Source: Neocallimastix lanati (nom. inval.) (Eukaryota; Neocallimastigomycota; Neocallimastigomycetes; Neocallimastigales; Neocallimastigaceae). Taken from it: a stretch of 45,000 nt of DNA. The stretch lies in contig JACVTC010000048.1 in assembly GCA_016946835.1 (NCBI GenBank), forward strand, positions 937,501 through 982,500, read 5' to 3'. The position numbers and the translations under genes were made by a program. This document shows positions 1 through 13,592 of this stretch, one piece after another (positions within the stretch are counted from its first letter, which is position 1; each line of letters begins with the position of its first letter). The notes under the pieces are model-generated. The model ran no database searches. It was not told the origin of the DNA and saw only the letters and a program-made list of their open reading frames with translations.

Positions 1-385
1 ATAAAACAGATTTTGATAATGAATTTTTTTTATGATTGATTTTAAATTTCCCATTATTATTAAAAGAACCACTTGCATTATTGCTATTATAATTCCAATT
101 ATTATTATTACTACTACTACTACTTCCACTACTATTACTATTATTATTAATATTATCACTCAATAAATAATTTTCTTTATTCTTAAACTTATTTTTTTTC
201 TTTTCGTCGTTATTCATCCCAAAATTAAAGGTATCATCATTGTTACTGTTGCTACTATGACTATTGCTGTTGCTATTACTTCGACTATGTTTAAAATTTC
301 GTTTATTTTCACTTGAATTGTTGCGATTTCTTTTATAATTAAAAGCTTTTTTTCCTTTATTATTATTTCCTGTTCGTTGGTCCAT
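1..385 (-). CDS. Asn/Ser/Lys-rich protein of unknown function, N-terminal part (runs off left edge)
   Basis: An open frame starts at an ATG at 385-383 on the minus strand and stays open for 128 codons to position 1, so only the N-terminus is visible. It begins MDQRTGNNNKGKKAFNYKR and continues with basic residues, Ser-Asn runs around codons 35-50, a short acidic/lysine patch, then Ser/Asn runs near codons 85-100. No domain is recognisable. A longer frame at 214-513 overlaps it on the same strand, but that one is a hydrophobic, Ile-rich translation of AT spacer that ends inside this gene. The chosen frame has the mixed codon use and charged composition of a real exon, and it starts exactly where the sequence changes from A/T spacer to richer sequence. 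It is divergent from the primase gene. Function unknown; it could be the disordered leader of a larger protein. Confidence 0.6.
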   Translation of the reverse strand, partial: MDQRTGNNNKGKKAFNYKRNRNNSSENKRNFKHSRSNSNSNSHSSNSNNDDTFNFGMNNDEKKKNKFKNKENYLLSDNINNNSNSSGSSSSSNNNNWNYNSNNASGSFNNNGKFKINHKKNSLSKSVL

Positions 386-1890
386 TTTATATTATATATA
401 TATTTATTTATATTTAAATTCTTTAATGTAAAAATAAAATACGTATATAAATATATAACAAAAAAAAGTAAAAAAAAATTCTTTTTTGTTAATAATAAAA
501 TAAATAAAAGCAATTGAAATATGAATATATTTAAACTATCTTTCTTAATTGTCTATTTCTATAATAAAAAAAAATAAATTATCAAATAAAATTTGGAAAA
601 AAAAATAAAGTTTAAATAATAATAATTAATTGAAATATTACTTAAATATATTCAATTTTTATTATTATTAATATTATATGAATTAATTTAGTTTCTTTTT
701 TAAAATGTAACTTTCTATTATTAATTTTATTATTAAGATATAATTTTTTCGTTTTTTTTATATTAAAATTAACTACTAAATTCTTTTTTTAAAAAAAAAA
801 AAAGTTACATAAAACCTTGGTACATTTTTTTTTAACCTTTATATATTAATTTAATAAATTGGAAGGGAAACAAATTTTTTAGTAATAATAAAAAAAAATA
901 AATATTAAAATATTATTTATTATAAATATTTAAAATAAAAATTATTTATTATTAATACTTAAAATTTTATATTAATTTACTCTAAATGATAAATATATTA
1001 TTAATTAATTATATAATAAAATTATAATATATCAAATATTAATTACAAAATATATATATATATAAAATTTTTATGATGCTATACAGATTATTACAAATAT
1101 AATATGAAATAAAATATAATATACATTTTATTATTCCATTATTGAATTATTTATTATTTATTAATAAAAACTCTTTTGTTATTATTTATTATTTATTATT
1201 TTTATTAATTAATAACTTTCTCTTTTTCTAATACTATTATTAAATAAATCACACATCACATGATTTGCTACATTAAAAACATAAATTTATACTTTTTTTT
1301 ATATTAATTTTGCAGTTAATCATTATTAATCATTAACCTTTGCTGTATTTTTCTTTATAAAATAAATTAAAATAATAATATTTTTATTTTTTATTTTTTT
1401 TTGCTAAGTCAAATTATATTAATATATTTTAAATATCATAATTATGAAATCTGAAATCATAAAAGAATTAAAATAATTAAAAAATAAAATAATTTAAAGA
1501 GTTAACATAATGTTTTAACACATAAATATATTTTATTTATTTTTATATATATTATTGAGTTTTTTTTTTTTTTTTTTTTATAAATAATTTTATAAAATAA
1601 TAAATAATAAATATTAATATTGTAATTGAATTTCCAATCTAAATTTGAATTTCATTTTAATCTTGTACTACATAAAAATATAATTAATTTAAAAAGACAA
1701 TATTTCAAAAAGTTTTTTGTTTAAATATAAATATATTTAACTATTAGATATTATATATATATTGAAATTTTTAAATGAGGTAGTAAAAGAAAAAAAAAAA
1801 AATTTTAGAATTCATTTTTTTTTTTTTTTTTTTTAAAAAAAATACATATATATATGTATATATGTATATGATTTACCTGTAGATTTTATA
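386..1890. other. Divergent intergenic spacer between the left-edge gene and PRI2
   Basis: About 1.5 kb of nearly pure A/T with poly(T) runs (for example 1561-1579 and 1817-1834) and no credible coding stretch. It must hold the promoters of both flanking genes, but no specific element stands out. Near 1160-1180 it contains an inverted-orientation relative of the satellite motif that is abundant at 25-35 kb (TTATTAATAAAAACTCTTTT). Confidence 0.6.
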
Positions 1891-3781
1891 ATGAATAATA
1901 TACATAGTTTAAATTCAATATTATTGTTGGAGAAATATCCTTATGCGATAAATTTTTATTGTGACCCTCCTGATTTTGAAGTCGAAATAGAAAAATTTGA
2001 AGATTTTGCAATTAAACGAATAAATATTATCAATACTATTAATAATTGTAAATTTAAAAAACAATTAAATCCTTTATATGATAAGAGTGTGGAGCAATGT
2101 ATAAAAAATAATTTACCACTTGATGATGTTGATGATTTTAATATTTTTAACACTGAATATGTACAAAATATTTTGACCCAACGTCAAATTGATAATGCCA
2201 GTCATTATATTTTATTATTATTATGTTGTGACGATTCTCAAATGAGAAACTGGTTCGTTAAAAATGAACTCATTTTATTCAAAATTCGACTATTAAATTT
2301 AAAAGAAAAAAAAGAAAATTTCATAAAATCTTTAAATTTAAAATTAAAACGTGCTAACGAGCAAGAATACTTTGAATTGAGTCAAAAAAGAAGCTTTTAT
2401 ACTAATTTTCCAAGTTTTTTTTTTAAGGTAAATTTCAAAAATTTACTATTTTTTTTTTTTTTTTTTTATGTTTTTTTTTACTATTATTACAATTATTATA
2501 ATATAATAAAGATAAAATAAAATATATCTTTAATATATTTATATATTTATTTTCTTTTACATTTATATTCATATATATTTTTATATTTATATATTATTAT
2601 AACAAAATTAATAATTATATAATACTACATTAACTACAAAATTATTAAAAAAACTCAATCAATAATATTTGTTAAAATTGATAATAATAATTATTATAAT
2701 AATTATAATAATAATTATAATAATAATTATAATAATAATAATATATATATATATTTATTTATTTATTAATTTTTTTTTTTTTTATTAAAAAAAAAAAAAA
2801 AAAAAGGTACCATTTGAAATAGTGACTGAATTAGTTAAAAATAGACAAATTATCATAAATAAAGGATTTGCTTTTCTACATCCTGATGATATTGATCATG
2901 TAGTATGCTATTATTTTAAAAAAAATTTAATTTCAAATTTAACATTAATAGAGAGATCGAAAAAATTTATGGAAGAAGAATTTGAATATATTATACCATT
3001 ATTAAATAATCTAAAAGGAAAATGTCAATATAATTCGGAAAGTTGGAGAGAAAACAGATTATATAATATTAATAATGTTACTCATAAGGATGTGGAGAAG
3101 TTATCAAAATATTTCCCTCCATGTATGAATTTCTTATTTAAAAAATTAAAACAGAATCATCATTTGAAATATAGTGGTCGAATGGAATTTGGACTCTTTT
3201 TAAAATGTGGTGTAGGTTTAAGTATGTCGGAATCCTTATTATTTTGGAAAAAAGCATTTGAGCCTAATATTGATGAATACCTCTTTCAAAAGAATTATGC
3301 ATATAATATTCGTCATAACTATGGTCGTGAGGGAAGTAGAATTAATTACACTTCATATAATTGTCATCAAATACAGACGTATAGTGAACCTAAATATTCA
3401 GATCACTATCATGGATGTCCCTTTAAACATTTTTCTCAAACAAATTTAATAAATTATTTAAAAGAATATATAGATCAATATTCAAATCAAGATCAAAATC
3501 AAGATAAAAATCAAAATCAAAATCAAAATCAAGATAATGGGAACCCATCCTATTCTTCCTCTTCTTCTTCCTCAGTTAATAATACGGTACCTCACTCCAT
3601 ATTTAAAATATTAAATATGGTTAATAACCGAAATTATAATCAAGCCTGTTCCTATCTTTTTCATTGTCTTCATTCAAAGGGACAGAGTTCACCAACAACG
3701 GATATTGATCAAATGGAAATTTTTGATAATCCGGATAAATTTTTTCTTTATAATTATTCTTATTATAGTAATAATAATTAA
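1891..3781 (+). CDS. PRI2: DNA primase large subunit (p58), two exons
   Basis: Regulatory subunit of the eukaryotic primase-polymerase alpha complex, which helps make RNA primers and hands them to the polymerase. Exons: 1891-2427 and 2807-3781, joined in phase 0 (AAG|GTAAAT donor; acceptor AG at 2805-2806), giving 503 residues, close to the usual 500-530. The N-terminal helical domain shows SHYILLLLCCDDSQMRNWF (about residues 104-122). The C-terminal iron-sulphur domain carries the four expected 4Fe-4S cysteines: C285 (FPPCM), C365 (SYNCH), C383 (HGCPF) and C460 (NQACS). Other family motifs seen are NHHLKYSGRMEFGLFLK and YNIRHNYGREG. A Gln/Asn/Asp- and Ser-rich insert (about 406-439) separates the last two ligands. 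The 379-bp intron is A/T repeat. ATG 1891 is the first usable start; a short upstream coding exon cannot be excluded because human p58 has roughly 20 more residues before the matching region. The second exon has no ATG at its start, consistent with splicing. Confidence 0.95.
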
Positions 3782-4862
3782 AAAAAAAAAAAAAAAAAAA
3801 ATTAAATAATTTTAATTAAATTAATTAATTAATTAATTAAAAAAAAAAAAAAAATCAATTGGAATAGATAGAGATGAGATGAAAAGAATAAGAAAAATGA
3901 AGAGAAGGATGAATAAAATCTTTTTTCAGAACATTTAGAGAGGTCTTAGGTAGAAAAAAAAAAAAGATAAATAAATTATAAAGTATTGATAAAGACTTTA
4001 AATATATCTCTTTAATATTTATTTTATATCTTTAATATTATAAATCATATTCTCCAAAACATAAAAAAATAAATATATATAAATATATATATATAAAAGA
4101 ATGATTTACGATTTATTTAAATATATATATATATAGTTAATATAATTTTTTTAATTATTATTTTATTATCTAGATAATATATATATATATATTATATTTT
4201 ATATTTTCATTTATTAATTAATTCATTTTTAAACTATATATATATGTGTGTATATATATATAGAGAGAGAGATAACGTTTTTTATTTATATTATATATTG
4301 TTATTATTTTTGTTTTTGTTATTACTGTTATTATTTTTAATACCATCACATTTATATAATATATTATTATAAAATATAGGATATAATTTTATATATAAAA
4401 AATAATATAAAAGTTAACTTTATAGAAAGAATAAAAAAATTTTTTTTTTTTAAATATATTTTTATATAATTAAATAATAAAGAAAATTTTCAAATTTTCA
4501 AATATAGATATCATATTTTTTTTTTTTTTTTTAATAAAAATAAAATAAAATATAATAAAATAAAATAAAATAATTAAAATATAAAATAATAAAATAAAAA
4601 TTAAAAAAAAAAATAAAATAAAATAAAAAAAAAAAAAATAAATAAAATAGAATAAAAATTATATTTCATTTCATATATATAATCTTATAATAAATATATA
4701 GTATTTTATTATTGGTATTTATAGGCTGACATTTTATTTATTTATTTATTTATTCATTTATTTTAATGATTAAAGAATTCTTTTTTTTTTTTTATTATTA
4801 TTATTATTGTTTAAAAAATAATTATTACTTAAATTTAAATAAATAAATATTTTTTCTTTTTC

Positions 4863-4897
<35 letters not shown>

Positions 4898-5168
4898 AAA
4901 TTAAAAAAATAAAAAATATGAAAATTTAAAATATATATATATATATAGAGAGTGATATATTAAATATCTTTTTTTTTTAAAAAAGAAAAAAAAAAAAGAA
5001 AAAAGAAAAAAAGAAAAAATAAAAAAAAAAATAGAAATTAAAATAGAAATAATAATATAAAGAAGAAGAAGAAGAAAAATATATAATAATACTAATTATA
5101 ATAAAAAATAATAATTAAATAGAATGATATATTATTGACATTGAATGTTTTTTTTTTTTTTTGATTTT
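3782..5168. other. Convergent 3' spacer between PRI2 and PRPF4
   Basis: A/T-only sequence between two gene ends. It has long poly(A) directly after the PRI2 stop (3780-3800), a purine-rich stretch at 3863-3960 that may be 3' UTR, (AT)n tracts near 4100-4260, and poly(T)/poly(A) blocks at 4520-4640 and 4870-5040. No gene is seen. Confidence 0.6.
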
Positions 5169-5277
5169 CTAATATTCAAGATCTTCACTTGCCCATAACT
5201 TAAATGTTCTATCATAGGATGAGGATACAATATATCTACCATCTAAATTATAATTATATTTATTATAAATATTCATT

Positions 5278-5310
<33 letters not shown>

Positions 5311-6097
5311 TGTTAATAATAATAATAATAAAAATAAATTAGATTTAAATTTAATATATAAACATATATTATACATAAATATAAAAAAAAATTTTTTTTT
5401 TTTTTCAATATATATATATATTTATATATATTTATTTTAAAAATTCTTTTTTTTTTTTTTTCCTATTCATTTACCTTGAGAAACATCCATACACATAATC
5501 TTATTTTCATGACCTGGCAAAGTACGTAATAATTTATAATCGCCTTCACTCCATATTTTAATGGTTTGATCATAACTACTACTGACCAAATAAGAACCAG
5601 ATAAATATTTTTTACGATAGCGTTCTTCATCTTCTAAATAAACTTCAGCAATTTCTAATTTTTTACGTTGAGCTTCTACCTTACTATTACTATCAGCATC
5701 AGTCATCTCTACATCCTTAGGACCTTGAGCTTCAGCAGCATCATAGATATCATGACCATGAATTTTTTCTGGATCACTATCTTCCAGATTAGCATGCCAA
5801 TAACGAACTTGACTAACTAAATTGGTATGAGCCGGAATGGTCTTTAAAGTTTTACCTTGTCGTATATCCCAAATTTTTATTGTATTATCAGCAGAACCAG
5901 TTGCAACTTGATAACCATTAGGTGACCAATCAATACTAAGAATATTATTAACATGACCTAATAAAATCATAATGGAACGACCACTTCTTAAATCCCAAAC
6001 ACGACCAATAGAATCTAAACCACTGCAAATTTAAAATAAAATAATAATACAATAAAATAAAATAATAAAACAATAAAATAAAATAATAAAACAATAA

Positions 6098-6160
<63 letters not shown>

Positions 6161-6469
6161 AAATAAAATAAAAATAAGAAAAATAAAAATTAGTAATAAA
6201 ATAAAATTTATTATAAATATATATATATATATATTATTATTATCATTATTATTATTTCTTTTTTACCCAGTGGCTACTAGAGAACCATCACATTGAAAAT
6301 CGATAGCATATACTTCTCTGGAATGACCTTCTTGTAATAATAATTCTTCTGTTGTATCAATATCAAATAAACGCCATGAACCATCGAAACTATAATAAAT
6401 TTTAGAATATAATATATATACAAATATTTATATAATTAGTTAATATAGTTTTTTATTTTTTTATTTTTA

Positions 6470-6500
<31 letters not shown>

Positions 6501-9500
6501 TAAAAAAAAAAAAAATACCTAGCAGAACCTAAGAATCTACCAGATGGATGGAAGGCAACACGTGCAACACGTGCATTATGTCCTTCTAATTTTGCAAGCG
6601 GTATATCACTTTTTTTAAAAAAAAAATTGTAAAAAAAAAATATATATATATATATATAAAAGTAATAATAATAATAATAATAATAATAATTAGTTAAAAA
6701 TATATATGAATATTATTATTATATTATTATTATTATAATTATAATTATAATTATAATTATAATTATCATTATTATTTTTATTAGTTATTAATTTATTTAT
6801 TTTATTTCATTAGCTAGTTTATCTTTTATTTTATTTTTATATTTTTATTTCATATTCATTTCTTTTTTACCTTTCTAATGACCATAAATGAATAGCACCA
6901 TCAGCAGAACAACTAGCAAGATTAACGGAACTAGTACTCATCGATAGAGTAGCTTGAGGATGCCATGCAAGTCCACTTAATCTTTCTTTATGACCTTTAA
7001 ATGTAAAACAATTTTCTAATGTTGGTATTTTAAATAATTTTACTAGACCACTGTAAGAGGCCGTACAAATATATTGTGAATTTGGTGATACAGTAATATA
7101 TGGTAATGGTCTATCTTCACCAATTTGTGAACTAAGAATGGTATATTTCTTTTTTTTTTTTTTTTTTTAATAAATATATATTTAAATATTTAATAATATT
7201 TATATAAATAATAATATATAGTATATAGAATTAATAAATAATATTTGAAATAAATATATGTTACTAAAATTATTATAATATATATATATGTATATATTAT
7301 GTTACTTTTTTTTTTTTTTTTAAAAAAAAATAAAATTAGTATTTACTTTTAAATCGGAATATAAATCATGTCTAAGTTTTTTTCTTTGAGGAATTGGTAT
7401 CATCAATTCTTGGCGTTGTTCCTCAAGTCTAGTATGAGCTCTTTTTATATATATATATATTTTATTTTATTTTATTGTATGTATGAATGAGTGATTTATA
7501 ATAATTGTAATTAATTATTTATTTAATAATGGATTCATTGATAAAATTAATATAATTATAATAAGGTAATCAATACATAAATATTATACAAATTTTATAT
7601 TTTTCATTATAACATAAATAATTTTATCAATAATAAAACAGGAATATTAAATTTATATATGATGTTATTATTTTATATTAAAAATAAAAAAAAATAAAAA
7701 AAAAAATAAAAAAAAGATAATTAGATTTTATTTTTTAAATTGTTTTAATCTTTAAATTATATTTCTCTATATATATATATATTAATACCTCTTCAATGAA
7801 TATAAAGTTATATATCTTCTTGCATCTAATAAATTTTTAGTACCAATAGTATAGAATTCTTCAGCTACTTCTTTTTCTTCTTTTTCTTTTTCCTTTTCTT
7901 CTTCTTCTTGTTCCTTTTCCATTTCAATTTCTTCTCCTGAAAGTCTAGATAAATGTTCTCTAAGACGATCTCTACGTTCAGCAGGCTAAATTTATTAAAT
8001 ATTAATAACAAATATAATAATTTAAAAAAAAAAAAAATTTTTTTTATAAAAATAAAATGTAATATAATAATTTTAATATCAATTATTATTATTTTATTCT
8101 ATTTTATTCTATTTTTATTTTTATTTTTATTTTTATTTTTTTTTTTAATTATTTATTTTTCAATTTTAATTTATTAATTAAAATATTAATATATATATAT
8201 ATATAAAACTTACACCTTCCCCGAACAAGGTAATAGGTTCCCCCAGTTCTCTTAATCTTAAACGAACTTTTTTATCATCGGTTGGAACAGCAATATTACG
8301 TGCCTTCTTTTTTCTTTCAAATTCATCTAAAATAGCCTGTTGTTCGGCTTTAGCAATTTTTGTTGATTCATCATATTCATAGTTGTCCTCTTCCTCTATT
8401 TTATTCCATTTTATTTTTATTTAAAATAATAATAATAATAATTATAATAATAATAATAATATAATAATAATAATAATTAAATAATAATTATATAAAATCA
8501 TATACATATATTTAAAACAATAAAATTTTGAAATTTATAAAATATTTATATAAATAGATAAAATAATATAAATAATAATTATATATAATAAAATAGATAG
8601 ATTATAGAATATTAATAATTATTGAATTCTTAATTATAAATTCAAATTTTAAAATTAAAAAAAAAATCTATTTAAATATATATACAATTTAATAAATTTC
8701 ATATAATTTTTTTTTTACCTAATTCATCTAATGTTTTTCCTTTTTCCTATTATTGAAGTATATTTGTTCAATATTTGAAAATTTTATTTTAAAATTAGGC
8801 ATAAAATATATATATAATAATTAATATAATATAAGAAATTTTGTTAATATAATTAGTGGTTTGAATTTGATATATAATGAAATTCATAATTTAAACATTT
8901 AAAATTTAATAATTATTGAAAACATCTGAAATAATTTAATATTATAACAGATATATATTATAATTTTATAATTAATATATGAACATCTAATATCGAATTG
9001 TATTTTTTATTAGTAATCATCCATTAAAAAGATCTATGTTTTTTTTTTTTTTTTTTTTTTATTGTTTTTTTATTGCTCTTCTTTCGATTTATTATTCTTT
9101 CATTCTTTTAATAAATATATTAATAATGAATTTCAGCATTCATCTTTTATAAAATATTACAATGAACGATGGTTTAATTGTTCCTCCATTTATGATAGCA
9201 ATAAAATGAATTTTTAACAAAAATTTTAAATTAATAATTTTTATAAATTTGGAAAAAAGATTTTAAAATTTTTTCAAGTGTCATAAATTTGAAATATAAT
9301 ATAATATAATTATAAGAATTTTTAAAAGGTATATTGAAATTTTTTTTTTTTTTTTTTGACAGTACTCAAATTTGTAATGAAGATAATTCTTTCCATATTT
9401 TAATATTAAATTGATTATATTATCATTTAGGTATCCAGAAAGTCTTTTTCTTTTTTTTTTTTCTTTAAAAAAAAAAAAAAAAAAAAAGAAAGAAAGAAAG

Positions 9501-9809
9501 AAAAATTGAGATAATCTTGTCTTAATATTTATTTTTATATTTTTTAAATCAAAGTAATTGTATAATTGAGCAAATAAAATAGAAAAAAAAAAAAAGTCCA
9601 AATTCTAAAATTGAAATTCATCTACCCATCTTTCATAAGTTTTTATTAAAATTAAAATATATAAATGTATAATTTATATTTGTAAATTTATTGAATGGAA
9701 TAAGATAGTTAACCTCAACACCAACGTTAATTCCTGCCTCTATTCTAGCTCTTTCAACATCTTCCAAACTACCATAATAAATACGTTTCTTTGGTGGATC
9801 GACATCCAT
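5169..9809 (-). CDS. PRPF4: U4/U6 small nuclear ribonucleoprotein Prp4 (WD40 splicing factor), ten exons
   Basis: Spliceosome component of the U4/U6.U5 tri-snRNP. Exons on the minus strand: 9809-9714, 8746-8719, 8395-8214, 7985-7789, 7440-7347, 7148-6871, 6608-6519, 6389-6267, 6022-5475 and 5242-5169. They total 1710 nt and 569 residues; all junctions are GT-AG and keep frame. The N-terminus has [20 protein letters not shown] (about 7-26). The Prp4/SFM motif follows: [20 protein letters not shown], then [13 protein letters not shown] and PAERRDRLR across the exon 3/4 junction. An acidic/lysine stretch in exon 4 precedes a C-terminal WD40 propeller from about residue 200, with [20 protein letters not shown] and, in the last exon, [15 protein letters not shown] and the stop. 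An extra ~60-residue charged segment sits in a late blade (about 437-504). The most similar known proteins are about 520 residues. Intron 1 is 967 bp; the others are 129-348 bp. Exon 2 (28 nt) is the least certain piece. Confidence 0.93.
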
Positions 9810-10050
9810 TTTAATTGCTTTCTATTTTTTAAATAAAAAAAAAAATTCTTAAAAAAAAAAAAAAAAAAAAACTATATAATAATAATAATAAATATAATAA
9901 TAATAAATTTTTTTTTAACAAATAATAAAAATAAATATTTAAATAAAATAAAATTGATACAATAAAAATTTAATTTATATAAAATTTTAATAATTGAATA
10001 CTACAAACTATATAACTAAAATATTATTAAATACTAAATACTAAACATAA

Positions 10051-10082
<32 letters not shown>

Positions 10083-11018
10083 TAATAATTCATTATTTAA
10101 TAATAACTATTTATTATTTAATAATTATTCATTATTAAATTATTAAATAGGTTTAATTATTTTATAAAAAATAAAAAGTTTAATGATACATTTTTTTATT
10201 AATGATTTTAATACATTATTTTAATAAAATGTATTGTGATTGGCTAAAATTTATTTAAAATTTTGGAAAATTTATATAATTTTTGAAATTTCAATTTTAT
10301 TTTTTATAAAAGAATAATATATGTATATATATATAAAAAGGAAAAAAGGCAGCTTTAAATGAAGTTATTCTATTCCCTATAAATATATAATTTTTATTTT
10401 TAAAGTCTAAAATTATATATTACATAGCATATTTAATGAAATAAAAAAAAAAAAAAAATTGAAATAAAACTAATTTCGAAATAAATAAAATAATTATAGA
10501 CAATTTATCCATTTATTTGTTTATTATGATTGTTATTTTTATTTCTTTTTTTTCTTCTTTTTTTTTTTTTTTTTTTTCTGGCTTGAACCAAAAAAATAAT
10601 AATAATAATAATAATAATTTCAAATAGTAAAAACTTTTATAGCCATTATTCTATCATTATATAAAAACATATAAGATTATAATATAATTAAAATAAAAAA
10701 ATGATTATATTTTTGTAATAACTGATAATTTTTTTTTTAATATAACAAATTTCTACTATAAATTTAATATATTTTACTGTATATTAAGTTAACTTAAATG
10801 AAACCATTATATATATATTGATGAAAAAGGAACAAGAATAAAATAAAATAAAATAAATAAAATTAATAAATAAAATAAAATATATCATTTTAATTATTAT
10901 TTTTTTACATAAAAATATATATTTTTTTTTTTTTAACTTTTCTTCTTTTATTTTATTTTTCTTTTTCTTTTCTTTTCTTTTTCTTTTTATTTTTTGTTTT
11001 ATTTTTATTTCTTTTCTT
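9810..11018. other. Spacer between PRPF4 start and AIP-like gene end
   Basis: Both flanking genes are on the minus strand, so this 1.2 kb holds the PRPF4 promoter and the AIP-like 3' UTR. It is A/T repeat with (AAT)n at 10050-10085 and 10598-10620, and a T/C-rich run at 10920-11010 just past the AIP-like stop. A 92-codon frame here (10784-11062) is a low-complexity Lys/Ile translation overlapping the end of the AIP-like gene, and is not called. Confidence 0.6.
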
Positions 11019-12744
11019 CTATAATGAAAATAGTCTTGCAAAGAATGATTTTTGTTGAGCATTTTTTTGTTTTATTTTAGTTTCTAGTAGTTTTATTTCT
11101 GTATTTAAATTTTTAATTTCATCTTTAAAGTTGAAATGTAATTTATTATTGGTACCTGAGGAAGGAAGAAGTACAGTATTGAGTTTACCTTCCTCCTCCT
11201 CCTCCTCTAAATGTTTTACATAAATTTCCTTCAATTTATAAAAATCTTTTTTTGCTAACTCCAGATCAGAATCCAACATTGAATAAGCCTTTCCTCTACG
11301 GAAATATGCTTTAATATTTTCTGGATCGTTTTTCAATACCTCAGTACAATTTGTAATGACTGTCTGATAATTTTTTAGTTTTAATTGACAAGCTGAATAA
11401 TTTAGTCTACAAATATTACATAAAGATATTAATTTATCCAACGAGTTGAAATCTTTATTTATTATTATCATTTTTTTTTTTCAAATATAATAATAATAAT
11501 AATAATAATAATATATATAAGAATGTTTAGTTCAATTTGAAAATTTTAATAAAATGAAATAAATAATTAAATAAATAAATATATATATATATATTTATAT
11601 TTATATTTATATATATATTAGAATTTACCTTTTTCATTATTTCTATTATTTTTTTTAGAAGATTTAATTTTTTTATTTTCACAGGTATCTTTGACAGTAC
11701 ATTGACGACTGAATTTTTCATTGAGAAGAGAACCAGAATGAATCATAATTTGAAGGAGAGAGAGAGCCTCTTGAAACTTTACTGAGGCTTGATTATATTC
11801 ATTGGATTTAAAGAGATGATTACCCTCATCTTTTAATGTGGTAGCATGTTTATATTTTTCTTCATTATTCATTTCCCAAATACTTTTTTTAAAAGTTTCT
11901 GGTAATTGAATATCTAATAATTCGATTTCCAAAAGTAAGATAATATTACTCTGTGTTAGAGCATGGTATTTCTCACAGAGTTGATTTTTATAATTTATTA
12001 GATGTTGAGCCATATCTGTATCATCTTTATTATTAATTTCAGCATCATTTTCTAACAAATGAGTTTTATAATCGATGTGTCGAAGTATAATTTCCATTTT
12101 ATTATATCCCTTTAATAATTAAAAATTTTTAGAAATGAATAAATAGATAATAACAATAAAAATTATAATAAATAAAAATAATATATATAATATATATAAT
12201 ATATATAATATATATAATATATATAATCCTTTAATAATAGAATAACATATTCAATGGTAATCATCATTTATTTTTTTATTTTTTTATTATTATTTTTTTT
12301 TCCTCTTAATTCTAATTTAATAATTATATTTTTCTATATTTAATTTTTATTTATTTATTTATTTATTTACTTATTTACTTATTTATTTATTTATTTATTT
12401 ATTTACATTATTTTAATTATTATTATTATAACTTTATCTTTTATTAATTATTTTATTATATTTTCTTCTTTATTCTTCTTTATATAAAATATATATATAT
12501 ATATATATATTAATATAATTTTTATTTTCTCTCTCTTTTTTTTTTTTCCTTTTTTTAATAAAACTTACTATAATTGTATCTGGTACACATAAAAACAATG
12601 ATTTTTCACCTTCTTTCATAGTTTGAATACAATCCTCGAAAGCTGAAGCTGAGAATTTTCGACCTAATCGTAATTCAAACGGTTTTTCATTATTGATACT
12701 ATGAGTATCTCCTACCGGGGTCACCGTAAATTTATAATGAGTAG

Positions 12745-12803
<59 letters not shown>

Positions 12804-13494
12804 GAATTAGAATTAGAATTACTATTGTTACTGTCATTGCTACAGTTACTATTATTTCTATTATTATTCTTTTTATTATTCTTTTTATTTTTTCTTTTTT
12901 TTTTAGAATTGATATGACTATTATTTTCTGTTGTGATAGCATGATCTTCCTCAGTTATAGTTTCACAATGGCATTCACATTCGCATTCATGTTCATGTTC
13001 TTGTTCATGTTCAAATTCATTTATTTTTTTATAATGATTTTTAAAATAATCTAATACATCATCGTCAAATGTATATTTATTTCCTTTTTTACTCCACCCT
13101 CTTTTTTCATTTTTATTTAATGGTCTATTATTATTATTTTTTACTATATATTTAGTATAAAATATTTATATATAAATATATTAATAAAAATATAAAAAAT
13201 AAAAAAAAAAAAAAAAAACATATATATATTTCATCCAATATTGAAATAAAAAAATATATATATATAATACATATATTATAAATTAATAATATATAAAATA
13301 ACAATAAAAATAGAATGAATCAGTATGTATATATATATATATATATTTAATATAGGAAATTTTTTTTAAAAGTATTAAAATTAATATTACTATAATAATA
13401 AATAATTTTTAATCCATATTAACTAAATATTTATTCTTGAATATTATTATTTTATTATTAATTTTATTTTTATATTAATTATTTAAATCCTATT

Positions 13495-13592
<98 letters not shown>

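Noticed and set aside
214-513. 99-codon minus-strand frame
   Set aside because: Its upstream half is A/T spacer translated as Leu/Phe/Ile/Lys. The downstream half is an out-of-frame reading of the Asn/Ser-rich gene starting at 385.
9281-9601. 106-codon minus-strand frame in PRPF4 intron 1
   Set aside because: Phe/Lys homopolymer translation; it does not fit between exons 1 and 2 in phase, and no family resemblance was seen.
12721-12942. Ile-rich frame overlapping the AIP-like exon 2 on the same strand
   Set aside because: Frame-shifted reading of the Asn18 tract; the neighbouring frame continues conserved FKBP sequence.
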